Positions 42,199 through 51,386 of a stretch of DNA of 64,000 bases are shown here, one piece after another. Position 1 is the stretch's first letter, and every line of letters begins with the position of its first letter. Under the pieces are notes generated by a model that saw nothing but the letters and a program-made list of their open reading frames with translations, searched no databases and was not told the DNA's origin. A program made the translations under genes and the position numbers. The stretch comes from Aplectana chamaeleonis (Eukaryota > Nematoda > Chromadorea > Rhabditida > Cosmocercidae). The DNA lies in assembly GCA_029168955.1 (NCBI GenBank), contig JAPDOI010001204.1, forward strand, positions 124,001 through 188,000. Direction: 5' to 3'.

Positions 42199-42199
42199 C

Positions 42200-43120
42200 T
42201 GTAGCAAAGCATCCACAAAGCTTAGTCAAAAAAAAACTTCATAAGCCTTGCGCACATATAAGTGGATTATTCAACTATGAATTAAATTTGTAAATGGTAA
42301 ACCTTCTACTTCATTGATACGCCAATTGAGCAACCTTTTCTCGTTGAAAAAGATGGACCAACTAGTTTGGGAGTTCCATGAGTATTTCGCGAGTGATTTA
42401 TGAAATGGAGGGTGAATCAGTTTCTGCTTCTGACTTTCGTTAGTAACTTGGAGTTGAACGTCGATATGAAAATGTGTTGTAATCTAGGAATGCCAAAACA
42501 GTAACCTATTTGATGGAAAACAGCTTTTATAAATGTATATCGTAGGCCAAAACGGGATGCCTTCCGAACTTGCTCGTTTCCAATCTTCCTTGGATTTGAG
42601 GTGGTGCGGAAAGCATTCTCGTTGGAATTGTATAATTTTTGGCTGGGCTTGTTCAATATTTCCCATCATTCAAATTGCTCGCGCGCGCGTTACCTACTGT
42701 AATACCGGAATTCGAAGCATACAGCTTTAATAAAAAAAGGTTCTGACATAGAAGTATATGAGCTTTTCACGTCATGTGAAGTGCCCTTCTAAAGGTTGAT
42801 TTCTTAGTTTAATATCGGTAGACGCCTAGCGTTTCTCAATAAACTTGCTTATTATGCGTGGTGGGATTAGGATCACCGCGATAGTTTTTACTACCCGATA
42901 ACACTGTTTTGAATAAGAAAACAACTATAATTATACGCTGATGCATTAATTCTGATCATTAATCAACATTGTTCAAAACGTTCTTTTTCCGGATTACGCC
43001 CGTATACTAAAAGCACATTCTGCTTTATATCAGTCCTTTGTACTCTCATAAGCTTCTCGAGAAGTGTTTCAAAGAAGGCCAGAATAATCAAAACACAAGT
43101 TAACTTCGTGAAGTGCCCAT
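42200..43120. other. Intergenic stretch between genes B and A, nothing recognised
   Basis: AT-rich, upstream of the inferred gene A start. Frames at 42417-42669 are open on the minus strand but lack codon bias or splice support. A TATA-like word cannot be assigned. Confidence 0.35.
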
Positions 43121-43129
43121 ATGCGCGTT

Positions 43130-43870
43130 GAAACAGTGCTAAGGATGAGGCGTGGCGAACGAGTTGTAGCGCCTGACTCTGCCGCGGAGTCCTTTCTCTG
43201 CGCTCTAGCCCATCGGTCTAAACATCCCACACCCACTAGGGACTGGGGAGGACGGCGCTGGATCACTAGGGCGGGAGAGGACGGCGCAGTCCGGCCTTTG
43301 GCCGACTATGACGGAGCCTAAGGCATCTTTCATAGTCCTCACCGCAAGCGCGGCACGCGCGGGACGAGCGGTGGACTATGAAACTTTTCACCGCGCGGGA
43401 CGAGCGGAAAGCCCCTATGAAATCTCCAGCGGCACCGCCATGGCGGTGCGGGTAAAAGTCGGGCCTCAACTGGGACTTGTACAGAAATTCCTCGCTTGCA
43501 TTTGCGTATGCGGTGTCGCAGGATAGTCCCAGAATTATTTATGTTGGAGTGGACTCAAATCGAGAAGCAGTTATTGATTGAAACGGTAAAACCGCCATGG
43601 CGGTTTGGGCGGCGCCGCTATGGCGGTGCTGATGGACTATGAAAGTTCTTACCGCGCGTCACGCGCGTGCCGCGCGGTAAGAACTTTCATAGTCCACCGC
43701 CCCTCCCGCGCGTCACGCGAGTGCCGCGCTTGCGGTGAGGACTATGAAAGATGCCTAAGGATGAGGCGTGGCAAACGAGTTGTAGCGCCTGACTCTGCCG
43801 CGGAGTCCTTTCTCTGCGCTCTAGCCCATCGGTCTAAACGTCCCACACCCGTCACCGTCCACCGTTGCAG
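43130..43870. repeat. Nested direct and inverted repeat cluster
   Basis: A 93-bp direct repeat (AAGGATGAGGCGTGGCGAAC to CTAAACATCCCACACCC) occurs at 43139-43231 and 43757-43849. CTCACCGCAAGCGCGGCACG near 43338 is inverted at 43716-43740. CCGCGCGTCACGCGCGTGCC at 43651 starts a small perfect hairpin. GCACCGCCATGGCGGTGC and ACCGCCATGGCGGT are mini-palindromes. Confidence 0.75.
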
Positions 43871-44139
43871 ACAATCTCGACGAAATAACCTCGCCACGCG
43901 GTGGCAGTAACCCGAAACATTTAGGCAGCCGGCTACAGCTGGTTGATGGCGAAATCTTGGGCACTCCTTCATAACAGGGGCTCTTCTTCTTCAAGCAGGT
44001 GGACTACCAGCAACAAAGAAGGAGCCGTTTTCAAAGCAAAGTGAACTTTTCCCATAAGTCCTTCTAACGCATTTTTCAAGCTTCGGAGGACGCTCCTAAG
44101 AGAAAAACTTTGCGGTTTTGAGCGTAATGCCCTGCACCA

Positions 44140-44595
44140 CACCCTGCCTCCACTCAGGGTCAAGCGGGGTTGCGATAAATCGCAACGGAGGGGCAGAGGG
44201 GGGGGGGTTCGCCGAAATTGTGGCCCGAAAATGAAGTTTAGTGGGGGATCGCAGAACTTTCAGGCCAAAAACGAGAATCTGATCAAGATATCCTGAAAAT
44301 TATCGATATTTTCGGTCACCAGAACAAACGATCGTAGCATTGCTCAGGTTCTAGACGCCTGAGCTCGACTACTGAAAGAATTTGCGGCGTTTGGCAGTTC
44401 TAGTAATCGAATATATTGATTATTTTGGTTTTTCGAACGACCCGAATATTCAAAAAAAAACTGTATACTCCGATTTCAAGAATAATTCCAGTGATGGGGG
44501 GTCGCAAAAATTTTTGATTTTGGTAAAAAATTGATGGTGGGGGGTCGCTCCGATGTCGAAAAATCACGCAACGCCCCGCTTGACCCTGCCTCTAC
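44140..44595. mobile_element. Inverted-repeat element with GGGTCAAGCGGGG ends
   Basis: CTGCCTCCACTCAGGGTCAA/GCGGGGTTGCG at the left and GCAACGCCCCGCTTGACCCT/GCCTCTAC at the right are inverted. The interior has GGGGGTCGCAAAAATTTTTG and GGGGGTCGCTCC words. Confidence 0.65.
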
Positions 44596-44796
44596 TGGCA
44601 AACACCGTTCTTTTTTATGCACGACTTGGATGTTCAAGCGTGCGAGTGAAAAAACCAATACTAGCAAATTGTAATTTAGTTGAAGCGAAAGCCGAACCCC
44701 AAACATTATCTCTCAAGAATGGCTTCCGCAATAGGAGTTCAAGACAACCAAACGCAGAAAGAATGAGACAGCTCAAACCGTTCCCTTTTTCTTCTG

Positions 44797-44960
44797 CGTG
44801 CAATCGGGTGGCTGTTGCAATGTTTCCCAGTCGCAGAACTGGTGGCGAAACGGGGGAGAAGCGAAGTGCACGATTGGACAACACACGACCCTCGCCCAAT
44901 CACGCGCTCCCGTTCACCCCGCCTCTTCTGCGGTTGGGAAACATTACGACCACCACCCGT
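44797..44960. repeat. Diverged palindrome
   Basis: CGGGTGGCTGTTGCAATGTT/TCCCAGTCGCAGAA and TTCTGCGGTTGGGAAACATT/ACGACCACCACCCG are inverted with about 20% mismatch. General layout is like the hairpin at 50209-50391. Confidence 0.6.
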
Positions 44961-45003
44961 CGAAATTGACTTGCTGCCAACGGATGACTGGCGAGGTGTA
45001 CAG

Positions 45004-45774
45004 CAGGGGTGTGCGTTAATGAAAAACATTTTTTTCGTTAAGCGTTAATCTTTAATTTTCAAGAAAAAACTGCGTTAACCCGTTAATGCGTTAACACGTT
45101 GAATTCGCACTTCGTTAAAATTTTCAAAACCTTACTTGACCACAGGGAAAATCAATCAGAAGAGGTACCAAAAAAAATAACATACACCTTCTACTGACAT
45201 CAGCAGGACGTCGTGGAAAGCAGTAGGACTCCACAAGACGTAGGCACGGCATCGTGGGAAATAGCCTGGGGCTCCATATGACGTCATCACGACGTTGCAG
45301 AAAATGGTTGGGGCTTCAGATGACGCGGTCAGGACTTCGTGGAAAAAGCGTAGGCCTTCATTCCATGTAATGGAGAGTAGGTAGGGCTTCAGATGACGTC
45401 AGCGACCCGTCATGGAGAGAACGGAGGGCTTCAGATGACGACGTCAGGACGTCGTGGAAAGTGGATGGGCACTCAGATGGCGTCAGCAGGACTTTTTGAA
45501 AAATAGCCGTGCGTCTCGTCCTAGAAAGGTCAGCAATGTATTTCACAGCAACCAAAAATTGACCGCTCCGCAAGCCGACGCGACGTGCACGGCGGCAATT
45601 TTTAAATCTGCCATTGAAGCAGATCAATCAGTGCCATAATTCCACTGCAATTAATGAACTCAAATTAACGTGATTTTAGGAGTTTTTCGTCTAGCGTTAA
45701 TCGTTAATTTTACAAAATAAACCGCGTTAACCCATGAATGCGTTAACACGTTAACATTATAACGCACAGCCCTG
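45004..45774. mobile_element. hAT-like MITE carrying a 42-bp minisatellite
   Basis: Ends CAGGGGTGTGCGTTA and TAACGCACAGCCCTG are inverted. Flanks GTGTACAG (44996-45003) and GTCTACAG (45775-45782) agree at 7 of 8 bases, as expected for a hAT duplication. Subterminal blocks GCGTTAATC..GTTAAC are repeated directly at both sides (45035-45105 and 45690-45755). The middle is the F2-type array at 45190-45515. Confidence 0.78.
45190..45515 (-). repeat. 42-bp minisatellite, family F2, inverted and diverged
   Basis: About eight units with GGGGCTTCAGATGACGTCAG and GACGTCGTGGAAAGTGGATG. This is the complement of the F2 unit at 20571-21120. Confidence 0.78.
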
Positions 45775-45782
45775 GTCTACAG

Positions 45783-46672
45783 TGACTCTTAAAAAGTCCT
45801 CGACTCAACGTCTTGCGTGGAATACTGGTTACAAGTCGAGAAATAACTGTAATACTTCCCTTCTTCTAGTTGTGAAAAATTATTCTGGCACTTTTGAGGC
45901 CACTCACTCTCAAAACCTGGGTGGGTGACAACCTAATTTGACGACGAATAAAAGAGATTATCTGCGTCTCTACCCCAATTTCGTAAAATGAAAGATTCGA
46001 TTTTTCCCCGTATACAAAAATATATTGAGCAACAGGGACATCGACCCCACCTTCACTCTTTCACATCACCAATACAAAGCCAGATGTAACCAAATTCCCT
46101 CCTCCACCCATCACGTTCCATTAGGTCAGAAAAAAGTGTAGGGTACTTGTGAGACATGAACCCCGCAAGTAATCAATGCAAAGCTAAATAAATTACTAAA
46201 AAAACCTTTATGCTGGTACGCGCAAGGCATACTGCATTAAAAATCAAAATGAGTTCCCCCTGCACTACTCGGGCACCATATGGGAAGCCTCTCGCGTACT
46301 CAGGGTGGTCGTCTCGTGGAGTCAAACAAAGAGGAGGGCGGATAGATCAGAGGGAAGGGCTGTCACTGCTATTGGTCGATCCATTTTCGCGACCAATAGC
46401 GCTGCTCTTATTCTTTCCTCTGATCTGCCCCACCTTCTCACTGTTTCGCACCTCAAAACAACCACGAGGGAGGATGGAAAGCCCTTCCCTGTTCTTCTTT
46501 CATCACTGTCATGCCTACTTCTCTCTCTCCCCTCTTATTTCTTTCTTTCTTTCTCTCTCAATCGGGTCGTTTAAATCGTGTTAACTGCTCGCTCGCCCAA
46601 CTCATTTGATGACCCGCATAACCAAGGAATCCGAGACAAGACTTTTTTTCAAATATAAGATAGATTTTCAGT
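45783..46672. repeat. Diverged palindrome and unrecognised DNA
   Basis: 46295-46460 is a loose palindrome (GGTGGTCGTCTCGTGGAGTC/AAACAAAGAGG against CACCTCAAAACAACCACGAG, with ATTGGTCGATCC/GCGACCAATAG at the centre). The rest shows no gene. Confidence 0.5.
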
Positions 46673-46816
46673 TTACTGACGCCGCCTTTTGACTTGTGGC
46701 TGCAATGATGACGTCTGCCCTTGTACATAGTCGCCTTGCCCTGCGATAGTCTTCCGTTCAGCATGAACATGACCGTTCAACATGACTCCACCATCCCAAT
46801 CGCTCTTGTCGTGCTC
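46673..46816 (-). CDS. Gene B exon 3 with stop
   Basis: Forty-seven codons beginning EHDKSDWDGGVMLNGHVHAE, Gln-rich, ending in a basic KRRRQ and TAA. The acceptor TTTTAAG is non-optimal but worm-like. Confidence 0.52.
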   Translation of the reverse strand, partial: EHDKSDWDGGVMLNGHVHAERKTIAGQGDYVQGQTSSLQPQVKRRRQ

Positions 46817-49268
46817 CTTAAAACAGTTATGAGGGACCGAGCGGAACAGATGCAAGAGAAAAGTAATGCTTCAGCGTGCTAAAAAACAAACCTGCATCAG
46901 ATATGCTATAGGTTCGTCATCCAGATCACCATCCAACGGTCGCCGCGGTTGAGACTTTGGCTTCCACCGCGGCAACCCGGCACGTTGTGCTACCTGTAGT
47001 GCATGGAGTTGGCATGGTGTGGAGGCCTGATATGATGGTACTTTGAGCATAGCTTTCGGTCTCATCCCATATTGTGCATGTTGGTTCGGCTCCATGTCCA
47101 TGATCGGATGTGGAACAACGTATCGGATACGACTCGGGCCAGGAGCTGACATGACCTGTTGATATTGAGCAGTATGCATAGGGTTTTAAGGATTAACAGC
47201 CTCTATAGGCTTGTTGATCGAATCCACAGCTCACGGCGGCGTAGATCGCCGCTGTAAGGGATCGAATAGAGTCCCGCCGCTGAAAGGAGCGGCGGAGGTC
47301 GGCGCGCCGCTCAAGATTTTTCGACGCCGCCGATCTTCGAATGCTATGACCGGGCCGCGGCAAATTGGAGCGGCAACGCGCTTTTGCGTACTACGTACAG
47401 GGCTATGCACCTCACATCTAAGTATCTAATTGACTGGTTGTAATATTCAGCCAAGTTGGAGCTAGACTTAGTTTTACAGCGGCTTGAGCCATGATCAGTG
47501 TTTTACATAGGAAGAAGGACCAATTGGCAGACAGAGCTTTTTCAAAATCTGAGGATTCTCTCCTGAAAATTGATTCCGTGATCGATGTACACCTCTTCCA
47601 TTATCTTGTACTAATTTTTATAGGATTATAATACTAACATTTCACCTCACGTATTCACTAGACTTGGGACCTAATCGAAAGGTTATTCGAGAAATATTCG
47701 AACTAATGGAATATTCGATTTACCTGAGAGTATCAATTTCTAATTTTTGAAAAATTCAACTCGTTCGGACTTGCAGTTTCCTCTGGTATTCGGTTTATTT
47801 AGAGAAATCAATAATATGTTTAATACAGTGATCGATTCTTTCGAAATTCTGCATTGATCGGTGTTTCTGATAATCGATTCATTCTGCCTCTCAAATTAAT
47901 TGGTTTTCCAAATATTCGTTTTTTGAGAAACTGAAATTTTCAATTTTCCTTTTCAATATTCGGACATGTTTGGGTCACGGCATTCGAATACTCTCTGTCA
48001 CTATTAAAAAATTGGAGAATATTCGGCAATTATTCAGGGATAATTCGCCGATTCTAATTTATATGAACATGCGGACGAATATTCCGATTAATCGAATCGA
48101 ACAGAGGACAAGTTTTCAAAAATGTTCATTCATTCGAAAAAAATGGAGAGCCCTCATTCAATTATTATTTTTTATTAATTTATTCAACATTTTTAAAAAT
48201 GCGTTATTCGACAAAATTCATCCAATCGGAATTTTTGAAAATGTCTCATTCAAAAACGTTTATTCTTACTGTGAATTTATAATAAAAAGGTTTATTCAAA
48301 AACTCCTTAGGCCGGGTTTTTTGAAGAAGTGGTCATGCGAATTATTTATTTCTTCGGCGTATTCTAAAAACATGGCAATCGGATCATTAACTCATTGGAA
48401 TCCTAGCGTCTAATTTCATGTCTTGTACTCACTATTATGTACTTATCGTGGTAACTCTACCTTTTCGAAAACTAGCTATTCATAGAAGATCGTCTTTCAG
48501 CTGAGAGTAAGCTTTACAACTGGAAATATAGAAAAACGTGGTTCAAAAAAAAACGTGGGAGCTCTCGGATTCAAAGGTTAGAAGAAAATGAGTACCTTAG
48601 TTGATGTTCAAATCCTTGAAACTGTTCAAAAATCGAGTTTCACCAGCCCAAAGCCTTACTAATTGAGGTGACTTTGATGCACATGCAAAGTAAAACTGAA
48701 CGATTCACCTCATAAGCATATATGTGAGACCAAATAATCATGGAAAGCAGGCTCGACCGCCTGCTGTCGCCGCGCCACTTCGCCGAACCGCTCTCGGTTG
48801 CAAAGCGGCGCCGCCTGGCCACGCGGCAGCCGCCGGCGGCGGCCGCTGCCAGATTCTGCCCTCATCAGGTCTAAGAGGTCGTTAATACTCCCGCCGCCGA
48901 GCGGCGCGGAACGGTACATTTCTGTAATATTGATCATGCGGCGCGACACGATCGATATTGTAGGATAGCACTTCGCCGCGCCGCTCGGCGGCGAAAGTAT
49001 AAACGACGCCTAAGGCGCGCCGCAGTGATAAGAGGGCAGACAAGCATGTTGAGTAGTGGATTCGATCAACACGCCTCTTTATGTATTGTTGCGGATAAAA
49101 TTGGGGAAATTATATGGGTACCTCATACTGCTGCGATTCTTCTGCTGATTCTATCACCTCGCTGATAACACATTCATTTGCCGCTACGCTCAGATCCACA
49201 TCGCTCCTCAGCGCATTCATATCCGTATCCACATCTGTGTAATAAACCCCTTCCATTTCAGCCGCTTC
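46673..49268 (-). CDS. Gene B: three-exon unrecognised small protein
   Basis: Exons 49268-49122, 47155-46892 and 46816-46673 are all in phase 0 and give about 184 codons, ending KRRRQ and TAA. Exon 1 follows a strong TTTTCTTTCCAG acceptor with an ATG 12 bases inside, so it may be a trans-spliced start (MEGVYYTDVDTDMNALRSD). Exon 2 is proline, His and Met rich with acceptor AACAG, which lacks a pyrimidine tract. Its donor CAG|GTTTGT is good. Exon 3 uses TTTTAAG as acceptor. The C-terminus is Gln-rich and basic. The family is not recognised. Gene B lies upstream of gene A on the same strand, so an operon is possible but not shown. Confidence 0.5.
46892..47155 (-). CDS. Gene B exon 2
   Basis: Eighty-eight codons (start VMSAPGPSRIRYVVPHPIMD) with donor CAG|GTTTGT. 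The acceptor is uncertain: the frame stays open to an ATG at 47179, so this could instead be a first exon. Confidence 0.55.
47266..47500 (+). repeat. Dispersed repeat R5, copy 2
   Basis: Direct copy of 18966-19222, located in the gene B intron between exons 1 and 2. Confidence 0.66.
47501..48741. other. AT-rich ATTCG-containing intron stretch
   Basis: 47660-48330 is full of ATTCGA/TCGAAT words on a loose, non-tandem basis, similar in composition to 30850-31125. It may be a degraded relative of the ATTCG arrays. No exon. Confidence 0.4.
48742..49013. repeat. Composite of GC-rich repeat and M3 hairpin
   Basis: 48742-48870 is the inverted counterpart of 10140-10275. 48875-49013 is an M3 hairpin (GGTCGTTAATACTCCCGCCG and GGCGGCGAAAGTATAAACGA). 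The two families are neighbours at both loci. Confidence 0.72.
49122..49268 (-). CDS. Gene B exon 1
   Basis: Exactly 49 codons, acidic, between a TTTCCAG acceptor and a GAG|GTACCC donor. An unspliced reading upstream to an ATG at 49316 is open, so the first exon could alternatively begin there. Confidence 0.55.
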
Positions 49269-49754
49269 CTGGAAAGAAAAGACTATTGCGTATGAGCAAG
49301 CAGCACTTTCAGCCATGATAGCATACAGAGCTCATTCGACTAAACTTTCGACGGTTAGGGGGGTCAAGTGAGACCCTGTGTCGGTAATCACAACAGAAAC
49401 CATTGAAGCGTTGTCAGAGTTTGGCAAAATGAAGTACATAGGGAGAAGGACCATGCTACGAGTAGTAAAAACCATGACTGGGGCCTAATCCTGTGCTTGA
49501 AAAAAGTTATTGGCTCCAAGCGATCGGTTGCAGTGACAGAACAAAGTTCTACCTAATGTAACCTGCCTTAAAAGTGCGAAACACCAAAGTCGGGTCTCAT
49601 ATTCATGCTCACCGCCCCAAACTTTCTCCCTGACTAAATTTTAGTGAGTTATGGAAACAGTTGTAAGCGAGAAGTAAGCGAGTGGCGAACCTACGCCACC
49701 CAGCGGGGTTTTGCCTCGTCTATTCGCAGCAGTCGCGGATGACATGAGCTCGGG

Positions 49755-49815
49755 CGGTGCAATGGTGCAGAGGTTACCCTCACAGGCATAACACTAGAGT
49801 TCGAATCCGCTCCAA
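49755..49815 (+). repeat. tRNA-derived relic with A and B boxes
   Basis: TGGTGCAGAGG (49763-49773) fits the Pol III A box exactly and GTTCGAATC (49799-49807) the B box, with normal spacing. Acceptor and T stems do not pair, so it is a tRNA pseudogene or SINE head. Confidence 0.42.
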
Positions 49816-50208
49816 TGCTAAACTTTTGCATTTGGTGGAACGTTATTTTACCCTGAATTCATAGCAAGAACCTGATTTGAATCTTCTGCAGCTCAATATA
49901 ACCCTGTTATTGGTAGCGTCTGTCGAAATACGGGGATGAAGATTGTATTCCCTAGCAAAGCTGTCTCTTGCAATTTTGTAGTGCATCTAGATGGATTAGT
50001 ACTAGAGGATTGGTGGAATGATAGTCAACACAGATCTTCTGGCAATCAGCAGCGCGCTACTATCGATCGAAAACCGATGTGTTCCACCTGGGGCAGCCCC
50101 AGCCTAGTGGAGTGTAGCCCCGGTCTGTATTCGCGCTTGCTGATCCTAATCTCGCTAACTCCGCGAATTCAAGGTTTCCCAAGGGTTTATAGGGATTATT
50201 CCAGACGG

Positions 50209-50391
50209 GGTGGTAGCCATCGTGTATCAACACCGCTGAGGAGGCGGGAGAAATGGGGGAGGAGCGAGGTTCCTGATTGGACGCAACAGCCGGGGGCCGG
50301 AGCTAGCCCGTGTAGCGTCCAATCAGGAACTTCGCTCCTCCCCCGTTTCTCCCGCCTCCTCAGGAGTGTTGATACACGATGGCCACCACCC
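50209..50391. repeat. Near-perfect hairpin, arms about 78 bp
   Basis: GTGGTAGCCATCGTGTATCA through GAGGAGCGAGGTTCCTGATT is mirrored with about four mismatches by AATCAGGAACTTCGCTCCTC through TGATACACGATGGCCACCAC. The loop is about 30 bp (AGCCGGGGGCCGGAGC). Confidence 0.82.
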
Positions 50392-50393
50392 TC

Positions 50394-50744
50394 TCAGGCG
50401 CTGAACACAATTGCGAGAACCAATTTCATTTTCGGCTGATTACAGCGTCTTACAGTGGTTATAATGGAACCTTGATTACCTTAAAGGCAGTGTTCACGAT
50501 AATCTTCGATTTTGAGATTAATCGCTAAATCGATTGTTTGGCCCCTGGGTAGAACTGAAATGAAGAAGAAATCAAGAAAAACGCACCAGAAGGGCACGAA
50601 ATCCTTCACTCTCACACCACCTCTTTACTCTCCGAAGAATTGTTCGTTGTGACAATGAAATCTTTTGTGGGCCCGTCTATTGCAATTCTCTACTCTCTGT
50701 TGCTCCATTCTTTCCTTCGGGCCCTAACTAATACTTTTTTGTCT
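50394..50744. other. Orphan M1 end and unrecognised DNA
   Basis: TTAAAGGCAGTGTTCACGAT at 50481 is a clean M1 end, but I found no inverted partner before the flank of the giant array. Confidence 0.4.
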
Positions 50745-51386
50745 AAAATATTGTTCCACCAGCGGCGTAGGCCGGCTGACGCCGGCCTCTGCCGCTGGGG
50801 TCCGGCTTCGCCTGCATCTCAAGTATTATAAGGCGAATGAATCAAACTCCGCTGATTCTATGTGAGATGGCGTTCGAAGTTCTCACGCTTGCCGGCTATC
50901 GCCGGCCTCTGTTGCTGGAGTACGGCTGCGCCAGCCCATGAGCTGGTTTCGACGAAAACGCTCCAGCAATCAGAAATTACCAACCATTTCAAACCTTGCA
51001 AACCCTGCTAACCTCCTTTCTTATGCAGTTGCACACCGACCCTTCCTTAGCTTTTAGAGGTCCTAAAGTGGTAGTTCATTTATATTCAATTCTGTCAAGA
51101 TAAAGACAACCGCTGTTTGAGATTTAGTAAACGCCTTCATGACCAACCGACACCCTGCTACCTTTATTGCCAAATGAAGTGTAATGATGTTCGTGTTTTC
51201 TGGATGCATATTTTGATTAACTCACATTTCCATCGTATATAAACCCGATTTAGAAAGGTTGGTGCATATAAACAGCTAAGCAGTTGAAATGAGTGGTTAA
51301 GGGGGAGGGGACGTGAAGAAAGGGGTGGTATACACTCTCCTATAGATGCACAAAACGATTTTGAAGCTCTGCGCTAACCTACTTCG
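50745..51386 (-). repeat. Unique flank of giant minisatellite (inverted copy of 27170-27700)
   Basis: Holds GCCGGC-rich blocks (50760-50830 and 50880-50940), AACCTTGCAAACCCTGCTAA and TATATAAACCCGATTTAGAA/AGCTAAGCAGTTGAAATGAG, all inverted relative to the 27-kb copy. It joins the array at about 51387. Confidence 0.72.

Noticed and set aside
46210..46584. Plus-strand 124-codon frame
   Set aside because: It lies over a diverged palindrome and a CT-rich run; Phe/Leu/Ser-rich tail reflects base composition.
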